Source of the DNA: Psychrobacter sp. P2G3
Lineage (GTDB): Bacteria; Pseudomonadota; Gammaproteobacteria; Pseudomonadales; Moraxellaceae
Direction of reading: 5' to 3'
DNA: 64,000 nt
Assembly: GCF_001593285.1 (NCBI RefSeq)
Contig: NZ_CP012529.1
Span: 2,852,001 to 2,916,000, forward strand
Shown: positions 27,179 through 37,192 of the stretch, piece after piece
Position numbering within the stretch: position 1 is the stretch's first letter
Layout of the letters: every line of letters begins with the position of its first letter
Position numbers and translations under genes: made by a program
The notes under the pieces: model-generated
Databases searched by the model: none
Seen by the model: the letters and a program-made list of their open reading frames with translations, nothing else
What the model was told of the DNA's origin: nothing

Positions 27179-30124
27179 CTACAACGCCTTTAACTCTTCC
27201 ATCTGCCCCGCCATAGTCGTCAACTGCCCTTCTAGCTCAGCCAGTTTCGCCTTTTCAGCATCGACCACTTCGACTGGTGCTTTACTGACAAAGCCTTCAT
27301 TACCGAGCTTACGAGTGATACCTTCGGCTTGACCTTTCAACTTATCATATGACTTACCCAAACGTGCCAGCTCAGCCGTTGGATCAATCAGCCCTTTCAT
27401 TGGCACAAGCACGCGTAGCTGCCCGACCATGCTTGATGATGACAATGGTACTTCATCACCTTCTTTTAATATCTCTAAGCTCTCAACCTTGGCAAGCGCC
27501 TTAAACTGATTTTTGATACGTGATAGACGCGCATCTTCATCAGCAGAGATATTTTGTAGCAGCACTGGCAAGCGTACCGCATTACCCAGCTTCATCTCAC
27601 CACGGATGTTACGCACGCTAGCGATCAACTCTTGTAGCCACGCCATATCCGCTTCGACTTGCTCACTGATTTGTGCGTCGTCAGTTTGTGGATAATCAGC
27701 AATGACGATGCTGTCGGTATTTTTACGATTCAATAACGGCGCAATAGTCTGCCAGATTTGCTCGGTCAGATATGGCATGATTGGATGGCTAAAGCGCAGC
27801 GCGGTCTCGAGTACATGCAGCAGTACATAACGGATTTGCGCTTTACGCTCATCCGTCACCGAGTCATCATTGAGACTGGCTTTGGCAAGCTCGACGTACC
27901 AATCACAGTATTCATTCCAGATAAACTCATAGATATCTTGGCTGACCATATCAAGGCGATACTGAGCAAAATGCTGATGAATGTCTTTAATACTAGAGTT
28001 CAGACGACTCATAATCCATTTTTCTGGTAATTCCCATACCTCAGGATTTGCACTCTGGTCGATAGGCTTGGCACTGCCTTCGCTATCGACGCAGTTCATC
28101 AGTACAAAGCGGCTGGCGTTCCAGATTTTATTACAGAAGTTACGATAGCCCTCGACACGTTTAAGATCAAAGTTAATATCGCGACCGGTACTGGCTAAGG
28201 ATGTGAAGGTAAAGCGCAATGCATCGGTACCGTAAGCTGGGATGCCTTCTGGGAATTCTTTACGCGTTTGCTTTTCGATTTTAGCCGCATCTTTTGGATT
28301 CATCATATTGCTGGTACGTTTTTCGACCAGCGCTTCCAAATCGATGCCGTCAATCAAATCAATCGGATCTAAGACGTTGCCTTTAGATTTGGACATCTTC
28401 TGACCATTGCCATCACGTACCAGACCATGCACATAGACGGTCTTAAACGGCACTTGCGGCGTGCCATCTTCGTTCTTAACAAAGTGCAGGGTCATCATAA
28501 TCATGCGCGCGACCCAGAAGAAGATAATGTCAAAACCAGTCACCAACACGCTAGTTGGGTGAAAGGTTTTGAGCACGCGCGGATCAGCGTTAGGATCTGC
28601 CCAGTCCAACGTACTAAACGTCCATAGACCTGAGCTAAACCAGGTATCGAGCACGTCATCATCTTGGCGCAGTTTTACATCATTGCTTAGATTATATTTG
28701 CTACGTACTTCGGCTTCATCACGAGCGACATAAATCTCACCAGTCGCGTCGTCATACCATGCTGGGATACGATGTCCCCACCAGAGCTGGCGGCTGATAC
28801 ACCAGTCTTGCAGATTGTTCATCCACGCCATATACATGTTTTTATATTGCGCAGGGACGAACTCGATGCTGCCATCTTCGACCGCCTCAATCGCAGGGCC
28901 AGCCAGCTTATTGACGGCGACATACCATTGATCAGTCAACCACGGTTCAACGATCGTACCGCCACGCTCAGCGCGCGGTGCTTTTAGCGCATAGTCTTCT
29001 ACTTCTTCTAGCCAGCCCTGCTCGCCTGCTTGCTCCACGAGGAATTTACGCGCGGCAAAACGCTCAAGTCCCGCGTACTCGCTTGGCGTGGTCTCTAATG
29101 TTGGCTCACGCGTTTGCAGATCAATGTAGATTTCCATCGCTGGCAAGATATTGGCGCGCTCATCAAGGATATTAATCAGCGGCAAGCTGTGACGACGACC
29201 CAATTCATAATCGTTAAAGTCATGCGCTGGAGTGATTTTTACGCAGCCTGTCCCAAAGTCTTTTTCGACGTAATCATCAGCAACGATAGGAACAACGCGA
29301 CCAGTAATTGGCAAGGTAATGGTTTTACCGACTAAATGAGAATAACGCTCGTCACTTGGGTTAACGGCAACAGCAGTATCGCCAAGCAAAGTTTCCGGAC
29401 GCGTAGTGGCGACCACTAGATAGTTTTTACCATCTTGAGTCGTCAGGTCTTTATCAGTGAAATAATAGCGGAAATGCCACAAGCTACCCTTTTCGTCATG
29501 GTTTTCAACTTCTAAATCAGACAGTGCTGTTTGGAATTTAGGATCCCAGTTGACCAAACGCTTACCGCGATAAATGAGACCATCATCGAATAGACGAACG
29601 AATACTTCTTTTACCGCATTGGATAAGCCATCATCCATGGTAAAGCGCTCACGCGACCAGTCCACCGAGCTGCCAAGCCGACGAATCTGACGGGTAATAT
29701 TGTCACCCGACTCTTCCTTCCATTCCCACACTTTATCGATAAAGTCTTCACGTTTCATATCACGGCGCTTAATACCTTGCGCTTCTAGACGACGCTCAAC
29801 GACCATTTGGGTGGCGATACCAGCATGATCCGTACCCGGTTGCCACAGCGTGTTGTCGCCATCCATGCGGTGATAACGCGTCAAGGCATCCATAATGGCA
29901 TTATTAAAGCCATGACCCATATGCAACGAGCCAGTGACGTTTGGCGGCGGCAAGGCGATAGAGAACGACTCGTCTTTATCAAAGCTCGGCTTGAAATAAC
30001 CACTGTCTTCCCAGCCTTGATACATGCCTGCCTCGACCTGTGCAGGATTATAGGCATTCTCTAATTGACTTAAAGCGGCTTGGATAGATTTGGTCAAATG
30101 ATTGTTGCTATCAGGATTACTCAT
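27179..30124 (-). CDS. valS: Valyl-tRNA synthetase
   Basis: Class I aminoacyl-tRNA synthetase that charges tRNA-Val and edits misactivated threonine. The HIGH signature appears as HMGH at residues 68-71 after PPPNVTGSL; the KMSKS loop is [14 protein letters not shown]. The CP1 editing domain lies between them ([15 protein letters not shown]), and a coiled C-terminal arm ends the protein. The 981 residues match the family. The gene has no terminator directly behind it: the next gene starts 19 bases later, and the likely original terminator lies 520 bases away behind a second valS tail. The native 3' end may thus have been replaced. Confidence 0.97.
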   Translation of the reverse strand: MSNPDSNNHLTKSIQAALSQLENAYNPAQVEAGMYQGWEDSGYFKPSFDKDESFSIALPPPNVTGSLHMGHGFNNAIMDALTRYHRMDGDNTLWQPGTDHAGIATQMVVERRLEAQGIKRRDMKREDFIDKVWEWKEESGDNITRQIRRLGSSVDWSRERFTMDDGLSNAVKEVFVRLFDDGLIYRGKRLVNWDPKFQTALSDLEVENHDEKGSLWHFRYYFTDKDLTTQDGKNYLVVATTRPETLLGDTAVAVNPSDERYSHLVGKTITLPITGRVVPIVADDYVEKDFGTGCVKITPAHDFNDYELGRRHSLPLINILDERANILPAMEIYIDLQTREPTLETTPSEYAGLERFAARKFLVEQAGEQGWLEEVEDYALKAPRAERGGTIVEPWLTDQWYVAVNKLAGPAIEAVEDGSIEFVPAQYKNMYMAWMNNLQDWCISRQLWWGHRIPAWYDDATGEIYVARDEAEVRSKYNLSNDVKLRQDDDVLDTWFSSGLWTFSTLDWADPNADPRVLKTFHPTSVLVTGFDIIFFWVARMIMMTLHFVKNEDGTPQVPFKTVYVHGLVRDGNGQKMSKSKGNVLDPIDLIDGIDLEALVEKRTSNMMNPKDAAKIEKQTRKEFPEGIPAYGTDALRFTFTSLASTGRDINFDLKRVEGYRNFCNKIWNASRFVLMNCVDSEGSAKPIDQSANPEVWELPEKWIMSRLNSSIKDIHQHFAQYRLDMVSQDIYEFIWNEYCDWYVELAKASLNDDSVTDERKAQIRYVLLHVLETALRFSHPIMPYLTEQIWQTIAPLLNRKNTDSIVIADYPQTDDAQISEQVEADMAWLQELIASVRNIRGEMKLGNAVRLPVLLQNISADEDARLSRIKNQFKALAKVESLEILKEGDEVPLSSSSMVGQLRVLVPMKGLIDPTAELARLGKSYDKLKGQAEGITRKLGNEGFVSKAPVEVVDAEKAKLAELEGQLTTMAGQMEELKAL

Positions 30125-30534
30125 AAGGCTCTCAGACTAAAACGTAAATGGATTAAATAGAATGGCTTAAATAGATATTTATAATATGACGCACAAGCAA
30201 AGCTATCGCTGAATTCATACAATTAACCAACGCAAGCAGGGTTAAAAAATACTGCCAACGATAGATAATAATAGAACAGGTGCGTAAATAAAAAGTTAGT
30301 GCGATGATTTTATCTTATATGAGCAAATTTTGTTAGCATCTGATGCTTTTTCCTTACTTGCAATGCTTTTCCATCTGTCACTAGTGATCAAATTGATTTA
30401 GTTATTTGTCATCTCAGCTTTATTTAGGTTATGTTACTGGCGAGTTTTCTTTGCCGTAATTCCTATCTGCACCATCTCTGCACACTGCAAATGGAAAGCT
30501 GTCTACACTCATAATCTTATATAAGCTTATCCTT
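30125..30534. other. Intergenic region valS-FNT
   Basis: About 410 bases between divergent genes. It must contain both promoters. I see no convincing ORF, repeat or strong hairpin. Confidence 0.5.
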
Positions 30535-31563
30535 ATGTCTAACATTACCAGCAAACCTGATAAAGAACCTGCTCCTAGCAACAAGCTTGATAATAGCGAT
30601 GATGTCGAAGAAGATAACGAGACGCAAGCGATCGAAAAATTAAAGGACGAAGATTTTCCTAAAGAGTTTAGTGATGAAGATAAAGAAACCATTAAGGAAG
30701 TCGCCAGTGACAGCAATCTTAGTGAGCCCAAAAGCTATGCCAGTATCCTAGTCGAACAAGTCATCGATGCCAAGGAAACTTTTAATCGCTCGCTTGGCTC
30801 ATTGTTTACCAGCGCTTTTACTGCTGGGCTAGAGATTGGTATCAGTTTATTTGTCATTCTTTCTGCTTTTGCGCTACTTAACGAAGTAATCCCTAGTCAC
30901 TATGCAATAGTGTTGGCTTCGCTACTTTATCCAATAGGCTTTATTATCGTGGTTATTGGTCAGTCGCTATTATTCACTGAGCAGACCTCACTGTTGAGCC
31001 TACCCGTGTTAAACAAGATAGAACCACTACACAAGCTTCTGCGTCTATGGGGCATTGTCATTGCCGGAAATATCGTTGGTGGTTGTATATTTGCCGCCTT
31101 GATGATTGGTCTGGGCTTGAATATGGATCTGTTTAGTGTCAGCGATATTGATGCTTATGCTGAGCATGTTTTGGGGTTTAAATGGTGGGTTATCTTTGGT
31201 AGTGCGGTATTGGCAGGCTGGATGATGGGCGTTGCAGCTTGGCTTGTGACCTCGGCACGCGATACGATTAGCCGCATTGTATTGGTCACTCTCATTACTG
31301 GTAGCATTGGGTTTTTGGGCTTACATCACAGTATCGTTGGCAACATCGAGGTCTTCTCAGCATTACTATATGGTAATACGGTTAGTTTATGGCGTTATTT
31401 GATATTTTTAGTGGTGGTATTAATTGGTAATACAGTGGGCGGCGTGGTGTTCGTCGCGGTATTAAAAAACCGTACCTTCTTATTCGATGTGGCGAAGGTA
31501 AAGCAGCAAAATAAAGAGGATAAAAATGACAGGATAGCGCGGATGAATGGACGGCAGCGTTAA
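30535..31563 (+). CDS. Formate/nitrite transporter family protein (YfdC-like)
   Basis: FNT-family inner-membrane channel, closest in style to YfdC. The first 80 residues are polar and acidic; the membrane domain follows with six segments. Signature segments are GSLFTSAFTAGLEIGISL, GQSLLFTEQTS and LWGIVIAGNIVGG. Its substrate is unknown; classical FNT members carry formate, nitrite or hydrosulfide. The ATG at 30535 has no good ribosome binding site. The last four bases overlap the end of the convergent YbjQ-like gene. Confidence 0.85.
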   Translation: MSNITSKPDKEPAPSNKLDNSDDVEEDNETQAIEKLKDEDFPKEFSDEDKETIKEVASDSNLSEPKSYASILVEQVIDAKETFNRSLGSLFTSAFTAGLEIGISLFVILSAFALLNEVIPSHYAIVLASLLYPIGFIIVVIGQSLLFTEQTSLLSLPVLNKIEPLHKLLRLWGIVIAGNIVGGCIFAALMIGLGLNMDLFSVSDIDAYAEHVLGFKWWVIFGSAVLAGWMMGVAAWLVTSARDTISRIVLVTLITGSIGFLGLHHSIVGNIEVFSALLYGNTVSLWRYLIFLVVVLIGNTVGGVVFVAVLKNRTFLFDVAKVKQQNKEDKNDRIARMNGRQR

Positions 31564-32039
31564 CGCGTTTTAGGGTTTTCGGTACTGATAACCGCAGTGC
31601 CATAAGCAATGGCCTCTACCATACTACCCAGCTGGTTGATATTACTGACTTCTAAACGTAAGCCATAAATGTGGTTGTAGCCTTTTGCTTGTGCTTGGGT
31701 ACGCATACGCACTAAGGCTTCACGGCGCGAACGATCTAGCAAGGTTTCATAGGTGGTTAGGTTTTTGCCAAATAAGCTTAAGACCCGAGCAATCACCATT
31801 TTGAAATAATCTTGCGCAATAACGACGCTACCCAGTACCAGCTCACCTTCACTATTAGCGGCAAGGTTGGCTCGATAAAAACGCTCGCTGGATACGATAA
31901 TATGAGCCAGCTCTTTTTCTGCCACTGTCAGCTGTGCTAAATGCTGACGTTCATGACGCATACCAAAAAACCAACCGACTGCGAATAATAAAACAAACGG
32001 CCCATAGTTAATGAGTATTTGAGTCATAGAATCATTCAT
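31560..32039 (-). CDS. YbjQ/UPF0145 family protein with N-terminal membrane anchor
   Basis: A 159-residue protein with a YbjQ (UPF0145, heavy-metal-binding-like) domain. A hydrophobic segment (ILINYGPFVLLFAVGWFFG) precedes a charged stretch, so the domain is probably anchored at the inner membrane. The domain is seen in VLGSVVIAQDYFKMVIA, the helix around YETLLDRSRREALVRM and the strand AIAYGTAVI. A second YbjQ protein without the anchor lies 64 bases upstream on the same strand, so the two likely share a transcript. YbjQ proteins form pentamers; function is unknown. Confidence 0.82.
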   Translation of the reverse strand: MNDSMTQILINYGPFVLLFAVGWFFGMRHERQHLAQLTVAEKELAHIIVSSERFYRANLAANSEGELVLGSVVIAQDYFKMVIARVLSLFGKNLTTYETLLDRSRREALVRMRTQAQAKGYNHIYGLRLEVSNINQLGSMVEAIAYGTAVISTENPKTR

Positions 32040-32103
32040 GGCACGTCTCTTATCTTAAAAGCGAAAGTGAAGTTGCAACAGCTTTGCAGTCGGTTCACTA
32101 TCA

Positions 32104-32553
32104 TTAGCCAAAGGGATTAAAACGTGGTAACTCATCAACTGGGGTTTGCGCTGGGCTTGGTTGTTGTTGATTAGACTGATAATCACCGGGTGGGTTGTAC
32201 GGTGGCTGCGGTGACATAGGTTGTTGTTGCATACGTACGGCTTTAACAGCAGTACCATAAACAAACAGCTCTGAGGCTCCTTGTGCAATGCTAGAGGTCG
32301 AAAAACGCAGACCGACCACTGCATCAGCGCCTAATGCTTCCGCCTTGACAACCATGCGATCTATCGCTTCTTGGCGTGACTCTTCTAACAGCTCTGTATA
32401 TGCCGTTAGTTCGCCGCCAACGATATTTTTGAGTCCGGCAAATAAGTCTTTACCGACATGCTTTGAGCGCACAGTACTGCCGTATACCACATCCAAGCGT
32501 TCGGTGATTTGATAGTTAGGCAAGTGCTCAAGATTAGAGAGTTGCACAGTCAT
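32104..32553 (-). CDS. YbjQ/UPF0145 family protein with proline/glutamine-rich tail
   Basis: A 149-residue protein: the YbjQ domain covers residues 10-105 (VVYGSTVRSKH, GGELTAYTELLEESRQEA, GADAVVGLRFSTSSI, VYGTAVKAV). It ends in a tail of about 40 residues rich in Pro and Gln, ending PRFNPFG. The function of this family is unknown. It is upstream of a membrane-anchored paralogue and downstream of the UPF0149 gene, all on the minus strand. Confidence 0.9.
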   Translation of the reverse strand: MTVQLSNLEHLPNYQITERLDVVYGSTVRSKHVGKDLFAGLKNIVGGELTAYTELLEESRQEAIDRMVVKAEALGADAVVGLRFSTSSIAQGASELFVYGTAVKAVRMQQQPMSPQPPYNPPGDYQSNQQQPSPAQTPVDELPRFNPFG

Positions 32554-32659
32554 GGTATTACCTTATCAGTGACTTGTCGTATAAATCAGTGAAGATGAAT
32601 CAATGAAAATAAATCAGTGACAGCATTTATCTATAAATAAATGCTGTCTACGGACAAAT

Positions 32660-33217
32660 CTAGTCATTGGTATGGAACAATAAAAACAATTCAGTCAAAT
32701 TGCCTTCAATGCTGTTTGCCATCTGTGCCATCTTGTCTTCATCAGCACGCATCTGTGCAAGTTCTGGGTCTTCATCATCAATACCGCTGAGCAGAATCAT
32801 TGGTAAGGTCAATACGGCGACATCTTCAGCAGTATCTTCAGATTCAAACCAGTCGCTAGCTTCATCACCATACATAGCATCTACAAAGCCAATCGACCAA
32901 GCGACGATATCTGACTCATCTGAAAAGTCGACAGCGACTTCTTCATTGCCAGCATCTTCACCAAAAGGCAGCTCAATAGGCGTCTCATTTTTCAGTTCAG
33001 CCATGATAGAGGCGCGCCAGCGATGAATGCCGTCGATGACGTTTTCTGGAAGCTCACTAACATGACCTTCAAACAATGCATCTATCCAGTTTGGCAGTGG
33101 ACGTCCGATAACCGTGGCGGTCAAAAAACCATGGGTGGCGACACTATCGAGCACAAACTGGCTCTCTTGGTTGTCTAAAAATTCCATTAATTCATCGAAG
33201 CTTAATTGGTTGCTCAT
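32660..33217 (-). CDS. UPF0149 (YecA/YgfB-like) family protein
   Basis: Acidic cytoplasmic protein of 185 residues in the UPF0149 family. The N-terminus SFDELMEFLDNQ and the segment SVATHGFLTATVIGRPLP resemble the helical repeat of YecA/YgfB, and VAWSIGFVDAMYGD is the conserved second half. No C-terminal SEC-C zinc motif is present. I use the ATG at 33217 (MSNQLSF), preceded by AAGGATA, instead of the frame opening at 33271. It lies upstream of the two YbjQ genes on the same strand. Confidence 0.85.
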   Translation of the reverse strand: MSNQLSFDELMEFLDNQESQFVLDSVATHGFLTATVIGRPLPNWIDALFEGHVSELPENVIDGIHRWRASIMAELKNETPIELPFGEDAGNEEVAVDFSDESDIVAWSIGFVDAMYGDEASDWFESEDTAEDVAVLTLPMILLSGIDDEDPELAQMRADEDKMAQMANSIEGNLTELFLLFHTND

Positions 33218-33448
33218 GGGGTACTTATCCTTGGGTCGATAGATAGCATAATAACTAATAGTGAAAACCAACTTGATTAGCTACTAACACCCTATCTATT
33301 AAATACATTATCAAATGCTATAAATAAAATTCACGATTATCATAAAAATAGAGTGAATGTCATCAGTTTAGCTTAGCATAATTGAGTATCGATAAGCTGT
33401 TACGTCCTATTATATAACCCAATCGCTAACTGACTTCCGACCAAAGGC

Positions 33449-33694
33449 TTAAATATCGTCGTCATCATCCCAATCTGCATCGAAGTCATCATCGTCGTCA
33501 TCACCTAAATCGTCTAGCTCGTCTTTTAGTGCTTTGGCAAGACGTTTTTCTTCTAGTAAATTATCAATCAAACGACGTTTTTCAAGGCTACTTAAACGTG
33601 TGCGTACACTGGTCTCTGCCTCTTCAACCATCTTCGCATCATCATCATCGGCAAACTCACCATCAAAATCATCATCGATATCAGTATCACTCAT
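33449..33694 (-). CDS. Small acidic protein, PA3496-like
   Basis: An 81-residue, extremely acidic protein: the N-terminal 25 and C-terminal 20 residues are mostly Asp and Glu. Between them is a basic-amphipathic helix (EKRRLIDNLLEEKRLAKAL). That layout resembles the PA3496 family of small gammaproteobacterial proteins, whose function is uncertain. The call is by pattern only. The ribosome binding site AGGAG precedes the ATG. Gene is between UPF0149 and the YtjB-like gene on the same strand. Confidence 0.65.
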   Translation of the reverse strand: MSDTDIDDDFDGEFADDDDAKMVEEAETSVRTRLSSLEKRRLIDNLLEEKRLAKALKDELDDLGDDDDDDFDADWDDDDDI

Positions 33695-33883
33695 GACTAA
33701 CTCCTATTATTTGGGCAATAAATACAAAATACATTGATATACTTATGCCTTATAAAGTCTCAGTCGCACCTTGTCAATCCTTTTTACGCATATCACTACT
33801 TTATTATTATTTATAGTTGCGCTTTTTTAGATACTTATCAGGGTCGCCCACTATCTAATCACAGACATTGGTTGGCTATAAAA

Positions 33884-35422
33884 TTAATCGGCTATCTCTT
33901 GTTCTTCATCTTCAGTTCCGGTCATCAGCACTGCATTACGAACAGTGGCTAAGCGTTGTATCATGGCATCATTAACGCCATCAAAGACAGCGCATTCACG
34001 TTCATATACTGTCGTCGGACGCTTTAAACTCTTCACTTGTACATGACTGCCAATTTGCTTAAGCCCAGAGTTAGGCAATAAGATCAGCATTTGTTCTTTT
34101 CTACCGACACTCTTTAATAGCTGCGTCATTGCTTGCGTTTGCGCCTCATCACTCACCCCAGCTTTTGCTGGCAGCGCGAAACGTGATAGCTCAATATGCT
34201 TTTCATGAATGATTTTATTGAGCATGAGATACAACTTGCCCAACATGACACCAGCCAGTGCAGCTTTTGCATGACTATTATCAGCTTTGAGCACTGCACA
34301 GGCACCAACTTCATCAAAAAGTGGCTCATTGACAACACTGACACCAAGCAATAGCGGCTGCTTAAGTAGCTCAGTTATTGCCTGATTTAGCAGTTGCGTA
34401 CATAACGCGAGATAAGGCATACGCATTTCAGGCGCAAGACGCTCTAGCATGTCATATTCATCATGAAACATAATCTGCACACTTACGGTATCGAAAGCGC
34501 GGTTAGCAGACAGTTTTGAGGCACTACTAGTAAATTTATGGGCACTACTACTATTGATTCCTGCACTAGCCTGAGCATCAGTTGAGCTATTAACAGTGCT
34601 AGTTGAACGACTACTCTGTGTCACATCGGTTGAGGTACTAGAGCTTGTTTGACTATCAGAGCTATTGGTTTGCTGCGATTTTAAATAAGCATTAAGCTCA
34701 TCATGGATTCCAGCCGCACTGACTTTATTGGTTTTACCAGTTTCGTCACTAGGTGTAGCAGTGTCATTGTTCACATTATTGTTAACGGTACTATTTAAAG
34801 TATCATTCGAGACAGTAGCACTGTCTCTCTCTTCGGCATAATTTTCATTAGGCGCGCGGCCATAACTCAATTGACCAGATTGCACATATTGCTCACGATG
34901 CAAGTCTTGAATATCTCGGCTTAGAGCATTGATTTGCTCTTTGGTTGGACGTGCGACATAGCCATATAGCAGCCATAAGAACAGATGAAAAATCAGCGAG
35001 CCAATAACGAACGGCCATTGCATCGCGATAATTTCGCCCTTACTGATGTCTTTTAAGGTCAATGCGACACTACCGATAACCGCATCGCCTTTGGTTGCCA
35101 TCTGGCTAATGGTATCGCCTTGCTGCATAGGTGCATTACCTACTGGCACCAAAATCTCATCATTGCTATCTTTAATCACTATTCGTGCGACATCCTGCTC
35201 GCTCGTATAACGATTGGCAATGACACTCAGACTCACGCGGTCTTTGTTTTCTAAAGACAGACGCGCCTCATCGATAAGCTGGGCGACCATTTGCTCGCCT
35301 TTTTGCTCACGACTTTTAGTCAACTGCTGATCAGTGCTGATTACCAGCAATAAAGTCTGTAAACAAAAACTGACTAGAATGATAATGGCAAACAACCCTT
35401 GCCGCGGCGCTAAATACGTCAT
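33884..35422 (-). CDS. AhpA/YtjB (Smp)-like membrane protein
   Basis: A 512-residue membrane protein like the AhpA/YtjB (Smp) family encoded next to serB in many gammaproteobacteria. An N-terminal membrane segment (LFAIIILVSFCLQTLLLVI) is followed by a periplasmic domain (residues 30-125) and a second membrane segment (WPFVIGSLIFHLFLWLLYGY). Next comes a long low-complexity stretch of Ser, Thr, Asn and Gln (about 190-310), and then a folded C-terminal domain. The E. coli protein is far shorter, so the low-complexity linker and tail are extra. It is divergent from serB, matching the family's usual setting. Function is poorly defined. Confidence 0.75.
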   Translation of the reverse strand: MTYLAPRQGLFAIIILVSFCLQTLLLVISTDQQLTKSREQKGEQMVAQLIDEARLSLENKDRVSLSVIANRYTSEQDVARIVIKDSNDEILVPVGNAPMQQGDTISQMATKGDAVIGSVALTLKDISKGEIIAMQWPFVIGSLIFHLFLWLLYGYVARPTKEQINALSRDIQDLHREQYVQSGQLSYGRAPNENYAEERDSATVSNDTLNSTVNNNVNNDTATPSDETGKTNKVSAAGIHDELNAYLKSQQTNSSDSQTSSSTSTDVTQSSRSTSTVNSSTDAQASAGINSSSAHKFTSSASKLSANRAFDTVSVQIMFHDEYDMLERLAPEMRMPYLALCTQLLNQAITELLKQPLLLGVSVVNEPLFDEVGACAVLKADNSHAKAALAGVMLGKLYLMLNKIIHEKHIELSRFALPAKAGVSDEAQTQAMTQLLKSVGRKEQMLILLPNSGLKQIGSHVQVKSLKRPTTVYERECAVFDGVNDAMIQRLATVRNAVLMTGTEDEEQEIAD

Positions 35423-35769
35423 GATATGTTAAACTTTTTTGGATAAAGGAAATTAAAAAAACGAGACTGTTGCTCATTTTTTGGAAGAGTATGCTACTAA
35501 TTGTTCTCATTTAAACGAACTTAATCTAACTGTATTACTAGCCGCGATATGAGCAATTGGCCAGTTAATATTATCTACTATATCATCATAGTGGTCATCA
35601 TAGATTTAGCTGCCAGTATACATTTAATTATCTGCAAAGTTCGGTCATTATACTAGAGGTGATACCATTATTATTCAACTGTTGTACTTTGCGCTTCATG
35701 TATAGGCGATACACAGTAAAACTGTTATTATTCCTAATCTTAACTGCGCATACAAGGGACAATTGAGAC
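35423..35769. other. Divergent intergenic region YtjB-like/serB
   Basis: About 350 A+T-rich bases with promoters for both genes. I found no hairpin, repeat or ORF. The serB ribosome binding site (AAGGGACA) is clear at its right end. Confidence 0.5.
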
Positions 35770-36990
35770 ATGCCAAAAAATACGCCTTACTCGTTACCAA
35801 AAGACAGCAAAGCATGGCAACAAGCCGTTGATTCTGTAGCAGCATTGTTGCCTGCAGATACCAATCTGTTAGACTTTGATACGCTTCAATCTTTACCTGT
35901 ATTTGCACTTATTGTAGTATTGCCTGCGCGTGTACATGCGCTTGATATTCATCAATATGTGCAGTCTTGGGTTGATGAACAGCCAAACTGGCATCTGGTA
36001 ACAGTAGCAGAAGATACTGAGGCGAGCTTTGTAGATATTACGATACCGGAAGCGGCTACTGATACAGTTTCTGTCTCCAGCACTGATAATAGCACCAAAC
36101 AGCCGTTTGTCCCTGCGCAAGTGTTCCGCTACTTATTGGTTCCTGTTACCGATACTCTCATGCATCCTGGTAAAAAAACAGCGGCAGCTCACATTATTGA
36201 TGACCAGCTAACTACTCGTCTGCGTCATGATTTGGCGGAGAACTACCTAGCGAAAGGCAATAATGGCACACAAAGCCTGAGTATCGACAGCATGAATGTG
36301 GTCGATTGTCACATTCTATCTATCGGTCATATGTTGCGTACTCATAAGCTTGTTTGCTTCGATATGGATTCTACTCTAATCGAACAAGAGGTCATCGTTG
36401 AGCTAGCAAAGACTGCAGGTATCGGTGAGCAAGTTGAGACAATCACGGAAGCAGCGATGCGCGGTGAGATTGATTTTGATGAGTCTTTTGTTCAGCGGGT
36501 ATCATTACTAGAAGGCATTCCTACTACTGTACTTGATGAGATTTGTGCGCGCCTTACCCTATCGACAGGTGCTCGTACTACTATTAGCGCCTTTAAAGCA
36601 CTAGGCTATCATACGGTACTGGTCTCTGGTGGCTTTACTTATTTTGCCCGTTATATCGCTGAGCAGTTAGGTATCGATGAAGTTCATGCTAATAACTTAG
36701 ATATCGAAGATGGCGAAGTGACTGGTCATGTACAAATGCCTATCGTTAATGGGGCTAAAAAAGCCTCTATCGTTGCTCATATCGCTGAGCGCATGGGTAT
36801 CGAGATGTCACAAGTAGTCTGTGTTGGTGATGGGGCAAATGACTTACCAATGATGGCCAACGCCGATTTAGGCGTGGCTTACCATGCCAAATCTATCGTA
36901 CAAGCTCGCGCTGATGCGGCGGTAAATGTCACAGGTCTCGAAGGCGTTCTCTATGCGCTTGGCTATCCGGCACTTATCTCTGTATCTTAA
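35770..36990 (+). CDS. serB: Phosphoserine phosphatase
   Basis: HAD-superfamily phosphatase that makes the last step of serine synthesis (O-phosphoserine to serine). The catalytic motif I is CFDMDSTLIEQE with the nucleophile Asp198 and Asp200; motif II (VLVSGGFTYF) and motif III/IV (NGAKKASIV, VGDGANDLPMM) are intact. The 406 residues exceed E. coli SerB (322) because of an N-terminal region of about 190 residues that probably carries regulatory ACT-like folds plus a linker. Two hairpins follow the gene. Confidence 0.96.
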   Translation: MPKNTPYSLPKDSKAWQQAVDSVAALLPADTNLLDFDTLQSLPVFALIVVLPARVHALDIHQYVQSWVDEQPNWHLVTVAEDTEASFVDITIPEAATDTVSVSSTDNSTKQPFVPAQVFRYLLVPVTDTLMHPGKKTAAAHIIDDQLTTRLRHDLAENYLAKGNNGTQSLSIDSMNVVDCHILSIGHMLRTHKLVCFDMDSTLIEQEVIVELAKTAGIGEQVETITEAAMRGEIDFDESFVQRVSLLEGIPTTVLDEICARLTLSTGARTTISAFKALGYHTVLVSGGFTYFARYIAEQLGIDEVHANNLDIEDGEVTGHVQMPIVNGAKKASIVAHIAERMGIEMSQVVCVGDGANDLPMMANADLGVAYHAKSIVQARADAAVNVTGLEGVLYALGYPALISVS

Positions 36991-37005
36991 TTAATAACAA
37001 TAACT

Positions 37006-37035
37006 ACTCTATGCACTTTTTAGGCATAGAGTTTT
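37006..37035 (+). terminator. Hairpin terminator after serB
   Basis: ACTCTATGC pairs perfectly with GCATAGAGT around a 9-base loop and is followed by a short T run, 15 bases after the stop codon. Confidence 0.7.
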
Positions 37036-37059
37036 GTGCGCCCTAAGCACATTATTTAG

Positions 37060-37104
37060 ACGTTAAGTTAGATTAGTACTATTTTCTCTAATCTAACTTA
37101 ACGT
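37060..37104. repeat. Perfect 17-bp inverted repeat between serB and DUF368 gene
   Basis: Bases 37060-37076 and 37088-37104 are exact inverse complements (starting ACGTTAAG) around an 11-base loop. No T-tail follows, so it is a poor terminator; it lies about 90 bases before the next gene and could be a cruciform, mRNA structure or binding site. Confidence 0.7.
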
Positions 37105-37192
37105 CGTTAATTTCGCTCTTGTCAATAATAATCATTTTTTAACTCTGATCTTTTAATACTGATCTTTATTACTTTTTTAGAAAGGAATGTCC

